Positions 1 through 4,658 of a DNA stretch of 5,413 nt are shown piece by piece. The translations under genes were made by a program, and so were the position numbers. Under the pieces are notes generated by a model. It did no database searches and was not told the DNA's origin. It saw only the letters and a program-made list of their open reading frames with translations. The DNA comes from CAJBIL01 sp044359525 (lineage in GTDB: Bacteria; Pseudomonadota; Gammaproteobacteria; Burkholderiales; Rhodocyclaceae), in NCBI GenBank assembly GCA_044359525.1, contig JBIKLY010000189.1, forward strand, positions 1-5,413, read 5' to 3'. Numbering within the stretch: position 1 is the first letter of the stretch; the number at the start of each line of letters is the position of its first letter.

Positions 1-984
1 GAAAATCCCAACCAAGCCGGCGAGTGCTTCGGCGGGCAGTGTCACACCAGTCAGCACCGCTTCAGAGAATACTTTTCGTGGCGCCATCACTGTACTTGGC
101 AGCGGCACCAATCGAACCTCCATCATACTTATTTCGCTACCGGTAGCAGCGTTTCCTAACCGGACGTTATTCAGTATCAAGCCCGGCTTGGGGTAAAAAC
201 TGGCTCGCATCTCGCCGATCTTTGCCGGTTGACCACTGACCTGCGTCAGCGCTGCTTCCACTTCAGGCAAATAGCTGCCGTAGGGAAACAGCAAAGCTGT
301 CAAAAAAATCGCAGCCAGCAGACCAAGCGCGGCAAAAACAAACTTTATCGGCCAGCCGATGTAATAGCCATCGCCACCGCGCCGTATTGGCTTGATCGCC
401 AAACCGTCATCGACCGGACTTTTCTGTCGGGCAGCAAAAGCTGTTTTCAGCCGTTCGAGCCAAGGCGCTGGCTTGACACCGTCCTGATGCAGCGGTGCCT
501 GTAATGGTGTGGCTGGCCCATCGGCGCCAAAGATCGAGATGGCGCTGTTTGCTGACAGACTTGTCGAATGTACCGGGGCGATCGAGAACTGCGACAACAT
601 CGACTCAGCAACCTGTGGCCGAGGAAAAATGGAAACCGGCGATATCGATGGCGCGATGTGTACAACTTCGTCCCTGTGCGTTGAAACAGGGCGCTGGGCG
701 GTGTATCCAATCGCTGCAGCCTTGATTTCCGCAGCTACTTTTTTGCTCTGTTCCCAAACAGAGTCCTGCTCAACCCGCAGCTCAATGAAACCGCTTTGCT
801 CCAGTTCATGCAGTGCGCTTTCGACGAGCTGGATGTTTCCGGTTTTAGCGCTCAAATCCGCTACGGTGGCATTCCCGTCGACGAGAATCAGCACCATGCG
901 CATGTTCCTCTGTACAACCCGGGTACGCTGGCGCATGGCTTCCTCACCGGAAGCCGTTTTTGCATAAATTAAATTAGGATCCAT
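1..984 (-). CDS. AsmA-like membrane protein with N-terminal winged-helix-like domain (3' end outside window)
   Basis: The minus strand is open for 328 codons from the ATG at 984 to the window edge without a stop. Residues about 15-70 (RTRVVQRNMRM, then NATVADLSAKTG and VESALHELEQSGFIEL) look like a helical, winged-helix-type domain. Residues about 100-200 form a Ser/Pro/Ala-rich, low-complexity linker. A hydrophobic stretch at about 214-233 (FVFAALGLLAAIFLTALLF) is a single transmembrane segment. It is followed by LPEVEAALTQVSGQPAKIGEM and FYPKPGLILNNVRLG, the pattern typical of AsmA-family N-termini (a 'ring-in, membrane-embed, lineage' type repeat with PxPGLxLxxVRLG). AsmA-like proteins act at the inner membrane with a large periplasmic part and are linked to lipid transport and outer-membrane homeostasis. 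The first 210 residues would be cytoplasmic, an unusual addition. No good ribosome-binding site precedes the ATG; the start was chosen because the recognisable N-terminal domain begins directly after it. The family call is good; the precise role is unknown. Confidence 0.75.
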   Translation of the reverse strand, partial: MDPNLIYAKTASGEEAMRQRTRVVQRNMRMVLILVDGNATVADLSAKTGNIQLVESALHELEQSGFIELRVEQDSVWEQSKKVAAEIKAAAIGYTAQRPVSTHRDEVVHIAPSISPVSIFPRPQVAESMLSQFSIAPVHSTSLSANSAISIFGADGPATPLQAPLHQDGVKPAPWLERLKTAFAARQKSPVDDGLAIKPIRRGGDGYYIGWPIKFVFAALGLLAAIFLTALLFPYGSYLPEVEAALTQVSGQPAKIGEMRASFYPKPGLILNNVRLGNAATGSEISMMEVRLVPLPSTVMAPRKVFSEAVLTGVTLPAEALAGLVGIF

Positions 985-1000
985 ATTGCTCGGCAAATTG

Positions 1001-1029
1001 TTGACGAAGTGTTGATGAGTGTCTAGAAT
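1001..1029 (+). promoter_or_regulatory. Sigma70 promoter of tRNA-Asn
   Basis: A near-consensus -35 box TTGACG (1001-1006) is followed by a 17-base spacer and a -10 box TAGAAT (1024-1029). The next bases, GCGCGC (1030-1035), form a GC-rich discriminator of the kind that makes stable-RNA promoters sensitive to ppGpp (stringent control); the regulation is inferred from family knowledge. Transcription would begin around 1036, leaving a leader of roughly 8 bases before the tRNA. Confidence 0.85.
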
Positions 1030-1043
1030 GCGCGCTTCTTTGT

Positions 1044-1119
1044 TCCTCGATAGCTCAGTTGGTAGAGCGCCGGACTGTTAATCCGTAGGTCCCTGGTTCG
1101 AGCCCAGGTCGAGGAGCCA
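1044..1119 (+). tRNA. tRNA-Asn (anticodon GTT), CCA encoded
   Basis: This 76-base gene folds into a full cloverleaf. The acceptor stem is TCCTCGA (1044-1050) with TCGAGGA (1109-1115), the discriminator base is G1116 and the encoded CCA is 1117-1119. The D arm is GCTC/GAGC (1053-1056 with 1065-1068), the anticodon loop is CTGTTAA (1075-1081) with anticodon GTT at 1077-1079, and the T arm is CCTGG/CCAGG around TTCGAGC. The outermost anticodon-stem pair (C1070 with T1086) is a mismatch, which I believe is tolerated in related tRNA-Asn genes. It stands alone with its own promoter and terminator. tRNA genes are frequent insertion targets for islands, which fits the repeat-rich sequence and toxin-antitoxin modules that follow. 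Confidence 0.97.
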
Positions 1120-1127
1120 CTAAACAC

Positions 1128-1170
1128 AAGGCCTTGCAAGGTTTCTGACTTGCGAGGCCTTCTGTTTTTT
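1128..1170 (+). terminator. Rho-independent terminator of the tRNA-Asn unit
   Basis: The arms AAGGCCTTGCAAG (1128-1140) and CTTGCGAGGCCTT (1149-1161) pair over 13 bp with a single T-G wobble, closing an 8-base loop. The stem is followed by CTG and six Ts (1165-1170). It begins 8 bases after the tRNA CCA end and should terminate the tRNA transcript. Confidence 0.9.
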
Positions 1171-1172
1171 GG

Positions 1173-1194
1173 GCTATGGCCCAGCTATGGCCCA
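1173..1194 (+). repeat. Tandem 11-bp repeat GCTATGGCCCA (2 copies)
   Basis: GCTATGGCCCA occurs perfectly at 1173-1183 and again, with no gap, at 1184-1194, immediately after the tRNA terminator. The 10-base core CTATGGCCCA recurs at 1525-1534, next to a palindrome built from the same letters. Function unknown; recombinase-binding sites are one possibility. Confidence 0.75.
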
Positions 1195-1242
1195 TTTGTA
1201 GCCCAAACGCTCATCGCCCAACCCCCTTTTTTTGCCAATTTC

Positions 1243-1313
1243 GACCTACGGAATCCGAAAAAACGGGGTCCACGACCTACAGGTTTATACCCTTTCGGTC
1301 AGAGACCTACGGA
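1243..1313 (+). repeat. Three phased GACCTAC direct repeats
   Basis: GACCTACGGA occurs at 1243-1252 and 1304-1313, with a shorter copy GACCTAC at 1274-1280. Start-to-start spacing is 31 and 30 bases, close to three helical turns, so all three lie on the same face of the DNA. The second and third copies are each preceded by GGTC, giving GGTC-N3-GACC dyads at 1267-1277 and 1297-1307. The exact reverse complement of the 10-mer lies in the tRNA-Asn anticodon arm and variable region (1082-1091). The spacing suggests protein-binding sites, possibly recombinase arm sites; the function is inferred. Confidence 0.65.
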
Positions 1314-1315
1314 CT

Positions 1316-1345
1316 TTTCGGGTCAAAACGGCAATTTGACCGAAA
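1316..1345. repeat. Hairpin with 7-base loop
   Basis: GGTCAAA (1321-1327) pairs perfectly with TTTGACC (1335-1341) around a 7-base loop. The stem extends by four more pairs (1316-1319 with 1342-1345) if G1320 is bulged out. No T-run follows, so it is not a standard terminator. It lies just after the GACCTAC repeats and uses the same GGTC/GACC elements. Confidence 0.5.
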
Positions 1346-1506
1346 TTTCTTGCGCACATGACAAACGCAGTCGAGGGGCTAATGTAGTTCAGCACTGCAA
1401 CTTGGTCAAGGACCGCAGATCCTTGTGCAGCCTTGCTTAGAGCGACAAATGAAGATGGCGGGACCAGCTGTGGCGCGATGATTTTGCAGCGCACCTGAAT
1501 CGCCGG

Positions 1507-1534
1507 ATGGGCCATGGCCCATCTCTATGGCCCA
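1507..1534. repeat. 16-bp perfect palindrome plus third CTATGGCCCA copy
   Basis: ATGGGCCATGGCCCAT (1507-1522) is a perfect palindrome made from the ATGGCCCA element and its inverse. Two bases later CTATGGCCCA (1525-1534) repeats the element found twice at 1174-1194. The element therefore lies at both ends of a roughly 340-base segment. This could be a recombinase or regulator site; nothing in the sequence identifies the protein that binds it. Confidence 0.6.
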
Positions 1535-1652
1535 CGCCTCAACGGCGGATTACGTGAGGGCCATGCAGATAATGACGCGTTCGAGGCGTTTTCATGGCCC
1601 GTGACTCCAGCAAACACAATTGGAACGCTGAAATACTTTATCATCAGACGAT

Positions 1653-1912
1653 ATGCACAAAGGCCATCGGATCGAAACGCTGATTGACCTCCATGAGCAA
1701 ATAATCGATCAGGGTGGAGTATTCTTGGGATACGAAAATGTCCATGCAGTCAAGCTGCCAAAGAAATTCAAGTATTCTGGGCAGCGAGTGACATATGACC
1801 ACAAACACCGTCACGTCAGTGATAAAGGCGTACTTATGAATTTCAGGATGCGCAACAACTTCTGGTCGACTTCTTCAACGAGGTTGATCGAGTGCTAAAG
1901 GAGGTGTATTAG
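1653..1912 (+). pseudogene. tumE: TumE-like (DUF6516) toxin, frameshifted
   Basis: The ATG at 1653 opens a frame reading MHKGHRIETLIDLHEQ, then YSGQRVTYDHKHRHVSDKGV. The YDH-KHRHV centre is the conserved YDN/KGDHRH-type core of TumE-family toxins. The uncorrected frame stops at 1896-1898 (81 residues, an unrelated tail after residue 64). If one base is restored near 1844 (a C giving CAG GAT, or a G giving AGG GAT), the frame continues as DAQQLLVDFFNEVDRVLKEVY to the stop at 1910-1912. That is the family's usual 'LL-DFF-EV' C-terminal helix and gives 86 residues. TumE toxins pair with a DNA-binding TumA antitoxin, which is exactly what follows 2 bases after the restored stop. No clear ribosome-binding site precedes the ATG, and an in-frame TGA at 1629-1631 limits any earlier start. 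The frameshift may be real decay, a sequencing error or recoding; the same nine bases break a second gene downstream. Confidence 0.75.
1898..1905 (+). promoter_or_regulatory. Full-length Shine-Dalgarno for the TumA-like gene
   Basis: AAGGAGGT is a near-complete anti-16S match, 9 bases ahead of the ATG at 1915. It lies inside the last codons of the toxin gene, and the unshifted toxin frame stops on it (TAA 1896-1898). This is consistent with strong, independently initiated antitoxin translation, normal for toxin-antitoxin pairs. Confidence 0.9.
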
Positions 1913-1914
1913 AA

Positions 1915-2277
1915 ATGAAAGCCATCGTGATTGGTATCATGTCCCAAGAAAAAATTCGAGAGCGGATTCTGGCGGTAGCTCGAGGAGAGCACAAACAAAA
2001 ACCGACAGATCCAAAAATATGGTTCACGTCGATGCGTTCGCTTGCCGAGATGCTGAGTGACGAGAATCGTGCCTTGCTTAAAGTAATCAAGGACACGCAT
2101 CCTCAGTCTATTTCTTCCCTTGCCGAAACCACCGGGCGCAAACCAGGCAACCTATCTCGAACACTGAAAACCATGTCGAACTACGGCATCGTCGAAATGA
2201 AACGTGAGAAAAATTCTCGACCTGGGCGGTCGCGATGCGGTGGACAAAACCTTGCAACGCATGGTGGCCAGCAATGA
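1915..2277 (+). CDS. tumA: TumA-like helix-turn-helix antitoxin with a replaced C-terminus
   Basis: The ATG at 1915 follows a strong Shine-Dalgarno. Residues 1-20 (MKAIVIGIMSQEKIRERILA) and the KIWFTSMRSLAEMLSDENRALLKVI segment match the usual start of TumA-type antitoxins. Residues about 63-96 (SISSLAETTGRKPGNLSRTLKTMSNYG in part) form a winged helix-turn-helix that would bind the operon's operator. The homology ends at about residue 99 (MKREK, base 2211). The last 21 residues (from NSRPGRSRC) are AbiEi-like coding sequence read in the wrong frame, so the natural C-terminal tail has been replaced by a deletion that fused this gene to the next. The DNA-binding domain looks intact. Whether the shortened protein still neutralises a toxin is unknown, and its own toxin gene upstream is frameshifted. 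The family call is made from memory of the sequence pattern. Confidence 0.75.
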   Translation: MKAIVIGIMSQEKIRERILAVARGEHKQKPTDPKIWFTSMRSLAEMLSDENRALLKVIKDTHPQSISSLAETTGRKPGNLSRTLKTMSNYGIVEMKREKNSRPGRSRCGGQNLATHGGQQ

Positions 2278-2805
2278 CCTCCGTCGGATCGATCGCGGAC
2301 TGTATGACCAACCCCGGATGAACGCGCTGACCGGTCACCCCACTGCTCCAGATTATCGCAGTGTAATTGATGCGGTGGGCCGTCGTGACCAGGTGCGCGT
2401 ATTGATTGACGGTATGACGGCCGCTAACGATCTTGGTCTGACGAATGCGGTGCCCGGTCAGGTCATCGTGCATACCGATGGTCGGCTACGCCCGATCGTA
2501 TTGGACAAACTGAGCCTCAAGTTCAAACTGACGGCACCAAGCAAACTCTATTGGGCGGGTCGCCCGGCCATGCGCGTCGTGCAAGCCCTCTACTGGTTGC
2601 GCGATGGACTGCAAAGCGGAACCCAAGTCGATCTCAGGATGCAATTCAAGCCAAACTCGTCAGATTGCTGCAGGACTCCAGTCAGGGAAGCACAATCTGC
2701 GACGATCTGCGCGCTGGTTTGCATACCGTGCCATCGTGGATGCAGAAGTGGATTCGCGATCTGTTCGTCCGCTCTGAGCAGGACGCCATTGAGGCAAAAC
2801 CATGA
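2204..2805 (+). pseudogene. AbiEi-like (DUF6088) antitoxin, 5'-truncated and frameshifted
   Basis: The recognisable protein starts abruptly at ILDLGGRDAVDKTLQRMV and continues through DLRRIDRGLYDQPRMNAL, PDYRSVIDAVGRRDQVRV and KFKLTAPSKLYWAGRPAM. This is the AbiEi/DUF6088 pattern: a winged helix with the 'RRI-RGLYD-PR' wing, then the C-terminal repression domain. Family members normally have about 25-35 more residues before this point; those codons were lost at the junction with the TumA-like gene. A GTG at 2204 could serve as a start but has no good ribosome-binding site. At about 2635 one base is missing: the frame must shift by one to continue as DAIQAKLVRLLQDSSQG, then TVPSWMQKWIRDLFV, ending at TGA 2803-2805. 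That stop overlaps the ATG of the toxin gene (ATGA), the usual translational coupling in AbiE operons. The unshifted frame ends at 2845 in unrelated residues. AbiEi proteins are transcriptional repressors and antitoxins for AbiEii nucleotidyltransferase toxins. Confidence 0.8.
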
Positions 2806-3266
2806 ATCCAGATTTTCTTCGCGTGATTGCTGCCACCCCCGATGATCGTCGGGGTCTGTTTTTGGCGACCGCCAACCGGTTGGGCACGCCACTCCAGAAC
2901 GTCGAGAAGGATTTCTGGGTGTCCTGGGTGCTCGATCTGCTCTTCAACGGCCGCGATGCCGACGAACCTCGCTTGCTCTTCAAGGGTGGCACGTCGTTAT
3001 CCAAGGCCTATGGCTTGATTTCCAGGTTTTCAGACGACATCGACATCACGGTATTTCGGGAGGATATCGGTCAGGATGTCCATGTCGGCGACTTGGAAGG
3101 CCTATCAGGAAAACAGCAACGACTCCGCCTGGAAAAAATCAAGCAGGCTTGCCAGACTTACATCCAGGCGTCAGTTCGATTCCGCCGCCCCAATCGCACC
3201 TGCATCTGCAAGCAAGCCAACGATCAATGCAACTCGTACCAAACACCTCGACCACCACCCTGCTGA
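2802..3266 (+). pseudogene. abiEii: AbiEii nucleotidyltransferase toxin, 3'-truncated
   Basis: The ATG at 2802 overlaps the upstream antitoxin stop, and GAGG at 2791-2794 is a suitable ribosome-binding site. The N-terminus (MNPDFLRVIAATPDDRRGLF) and residues 60-82 (FKGGTSLSKAYGL then SDDIDI) carry the AbiEii/AbiGii motifs: the GGTS-K nucleotide-binding loop (61-68) and the D-x-D metal pair (D79, D81). Family resemblance stops at about residue 122 (TYIQ, base 3167). The following 32 codons up to TGA at 3264-3266 are unrelated and run antisense into the Fic gene. Full-length relatives are about 290-330 residues and need later motifs, including the conserved lysine region of the second half, so this copy should be inactive. 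The lost half was probably removed when the Fic segment came to lie here. AbiEii toxins transfer nucleotides to an RNA or protein target and cause growth arrest; the substrate of this one is unknown. Confidence 0.85.
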
Positions 3267-4273
3267 TTGAGGTGCCCCCGTTCAACCAGTGCGCGAAAAT
3301 GCAGCTTGAGTGTATTGCGGCTGGCACCGGTCAGCTTGATAGCCTCGCCGATCGTGACCCGTCCATGCTCGCGGGCAAACTCGACAATCTGAAGCGAAAG
3401 CTCGGGCAGAGAGGCCAACACGATCTTCTCGCGCTCAACCTTCTTCTCCAGTCGCCGCACTTGTTCCGCCAACGAGCGTAGGAAAAACACCAGCCACGGT
3501 TGCCAATTGGGTGCATCGGTACGGATCGTCCCCTGGGTTTGCCGAAGTGCCAGGTAATAGGCCTCTTTATTCTGTTCGACCACGCTCTCCAACGAACTGT
3601 ACGGCACGTAGGCGTAGCCGGCGTGCAGAAGCAGTAGTGTCGTCAATGCGCGACTGAGCCGGCCATTGCCGTCTTGGAATGGATGGATCTCCAGGAAAAC
3701 GACAACGCTCAGTGCAATGACTAGCAGCGGATGTAGTTGGCCTGATTCGCGCTCCTGCTGAATCCAGGTGACCAGTTCTGTCATCAAACACGGCGTGTCG
3801 AAGGGCGTGGCCGTCTGGAACACGATACCGATCTGTGTGCCCTCCTCGTCAAGGGCTGCGACGCTGTTGGAATTGGTTTTGTAGTTGCCGCAATGCCAGG
3901 TGTCCTTCTCGCTGTAACGCAGCAGGATTTGGTGCAGTTGCTTGATGTGGTTCTCGGTGACACGGATGTCCTGCCACGAGCTGAACACCAGGTCCATCAA
4001 CTCGGCGTAACCGGCCACCTCCTGCTCGTCACGGGTATCAAAGGACTTGATCTGCAGATTGGACAGCAGGCGCTCGACCTCCCGATCGGATAGCTTGCTA
4101 CCCTCAATCCGTGTGGATGATCCGATGCTCTCAATGGTGGCAACGCGGCGAAGGGCCGACAACCGATCAGGTGCAAGCGTGCCCAAGGCACGCCAGGCGC
4201 CCTTGAACTCGTCGATCCTGGCAATCAGCTTCAGGATTTCCGAGGTGATCTGGATGGTATCGGAAAGAATCAT
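3224..4273 (-). CDS. fic: Fic family AMP-transferase with C-terminal winged helix
   Basis: The 349-residue protein starts at MILSDTIQITSEILKLIARI. Residues 53-58 (STRIEG) match the [S/T]xxxE[G/N] inhibitory motif, placed N-terminal to the core as in class II Fic proteins; E57 would block productive ATP binding. Residues 197-208 (HPFQDGNGRLSR) are the full catalytic motif, with H197 as catalytic base and D201, N203, R205 and R208 for ATP and metal binding. TNSNSVAALDEEGTQIGIVF (about 133-152) is the target-docking flap. The end (VTIGEAIKLTGASRNTLKLH) is a winged helix-turn-helix, as in SoFic-like proteins, which suggests autoregulation. Such enzymes transfer AMP from ATP to Ser, Thr or Tyr of a protein target. 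The frame is open upstream to an ATG at 4372, but those 33 codons are mainly the operator-like repeats read as LGVIG, so the ATG at 4273 is preferred; it lacks a Shine-Dalgarno. The 3' end lies head-to-head with the truncated abiEii. All key residues are present, so it is probably active. Confidence 0.9.
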   Translation of the reverse strand: MILSDTIQITSEILKLIARIDEFKGAWRALGTLAPDRLSALRRVATIESIGSSTRIEGSKLSDREVERLLSNLQIKSFDTRDEQEVAGYAELMDLVFSSWQDIRVTENHIKQLHQILLRYSEKDTWHCGNYKTNSNSVAALDEEGTQIGIVFQTATPFDTPCLMTELVTWIQQERESGQLHPLLVIALSVVVFLEIHPFQDGNGRLSRALTTLLLLHAGYAYVPYSSLESVVEQNKEAYYLALRQTQGTIRTDAPNWQPWLVFFLRSLAEQVRRLEKKVEREKIVLASLPELSLQIVEFAREHGRVTIGEAIKLTGASRNTLKLHFRALVERGHLNQQGGGRGVWYELH

Positions 4274-4445
4274 GAAACCAATATTACACCCAATTACACC
4301 CAATTTCGAGCGCAAACCATAACGACGCCCAATTACACCCAAAACGGATTTCTTCCGCATTGTGGTGAACATTACTCCCAGGCCACTTGGCTTGCGGACG
4401 GAACCGCGCCTTCATGGACTCCCACCAACCCGTTCAGAGTCCTGC
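4274..4445. other. Divergent regulatory region between fic and the HTH gene
   Basis: The 172 bases between the two divergent start codons contain the TTACACCCAA array on the fic side. The remainder (about 4343-4445) shows no further repeats, no convincing -35/-10 pair for the helix-turn-helix gene and no RNA-like hairpin that I can see. Both reading frames extend into it from their chosen starts (fic to 4372, HTH to 4362), so an upstream start for either cannot be excluded by sequence alone. Confidence 0.55.
4284..4342. promoter_or_regulatory. Triple TTACACCCAA repeat, candidate Fic operator
   Basis: TTACACCCAA occurs perfectly three times: 4284-4293, directly adjoining 4294-4303, and at 4333-4342. 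The last two are within an identical 15-base block CCCAATTACACCCAA (4289-4303 and 4328-4342). On the minus strand this reads TTGGGTGTAA, ending about 10 bases before the Fic ATG. The minus strand also holds TAATAT about 7 bases before that ATG, a possible -10 box that would start transcription at or near the start codon (leaderless). The repeats lie between the divergent Fic and helix-turn-helix genes, so either protein could bind them. The function is inferred from position and repetition. Confidence 0.65.
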
Positions 4446-4658
4446 ATGGAAATCATTCATTTAAACCAAAGAACCCTTGCCACGCGATGGGATGTTAGCG
4501 AGGCGACCCTTGAGCGCTGGCAAACCGAAGGAATCGGCCCCATGTTTCTGAAATTGCGGGGGCGTGTTCTGTATCGACTGGCCGATATCGAGGCTTACGA
4601 AGCACCCTGCTTGTCGACGTCGACCAAGTCTGCCGTGGCCGAGAATGTTGCAGCCTGA
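4446..4658 (+). CDS. Small AlpA/MerR-like helix-turn-helix protein
   Basis: This 70-residue protein begins MEIIHLNQRTLATRWDVSEA and continues TLERWQTEGIGPMFLKLRGR, VLYRLADIEAYE. Residues 5-52 match the HTH_17/excisionase-type fold: 'L-T--LA-RW-VS--TL-RWR--G-GP-F-K--GRVLYR--DIE-YE'. Such proteins bind DNA as island-encoded regulators or recombination directionality factors. The frame is open upstream to an ATG at 4362, but the domain starts right after the ATG at 4446, which was chosen; no strong ribosome-binding site is visible for either. It diverges from fic across the repeat-bearing region and overlaps the AbiEii gene on the other strand by 64 bases at the 3' ends. It could regulate the neighbouring modules; the partner is not known. 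Confidence 0.8.
   Translation: MEIIHLNQRTLATRWDVSEATLERWQTEGIGPMFLKLRGRVLYRLADIEAYEAPCLSTSTKSAVAENVAA

Larger units (their letters stand above)
1171..1652. other. Repeat-rich non-coding stretch, probable island end
   Basis: About 480 bases between the tRNA terminator and the TumE-like gene hold no protein I can support. Short open frames exist (for example plus 1150-1440 and minus 1285-1515), but they have no family resemblance and no ribosome-binding site, and they run through the repeats. The stretch holds three short repeat types (listed separately), a 16-bp palindrome and a hairpin. Its position directly downstream of a tRNA gene and upstream of accessory modules suggests the attachment end of a genomic island that has lost its integrase. 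This is inference only; no integrase or direct repeat of the tRNA 3' end is visible. Confidence 0.5.

Noticed and set aside
509..967. A 152-codon plus-strand open frame (and smaller ones at 229-504 and 495-725)
   Set aside because: They lie antisense to the continuous 328-codon AsmA-like frame on the minus strand, which has recognisable domains; these translations are Ser/Cys/Arg-rich with no family pattern or ribosome-binding site.
1147..1161. The hairpin after the tRNA as an attachment site
   Set aside because: The 13-bp stem with a following T-run is fully explained as an intrinsic terminator.
1243..1313. Possible CRISPR array from the regularly spaced GACCTAC copies
   Set aside because: The repeat is only 7-10 bases and one copy is imperfect; CRISPR repeats are usually over 20 bases, and no cas genes are present.
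1150..1440. A 96-codon plus-strand open frame after the tRNA
   Set aside because: It starts inside the terminator stem and runs through the tandem and phased repeats; no family resemblance and no ribosome-binding site.
1839..1850. Classical -1 ribosomal slippery heptamer at the TumE frameshift
   Set aside because: The bases GAATTTC do not follow the X-XXY-YYZ pattern, and the AbiEi site (TCTCAGG region) does not either; no downstream pseudoknot was evident. Any recoding would have to be non-standard.
4274..4372. N-terminal extension of Fic (start at ATG 4372)
   Set aside because: The added residues are mostly translations of the non-coding-looking 10-bp repeats, and the Fic N-terminal helix begins cleanly at the ATG at 4273. 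It is kept only as a lesser possibility.
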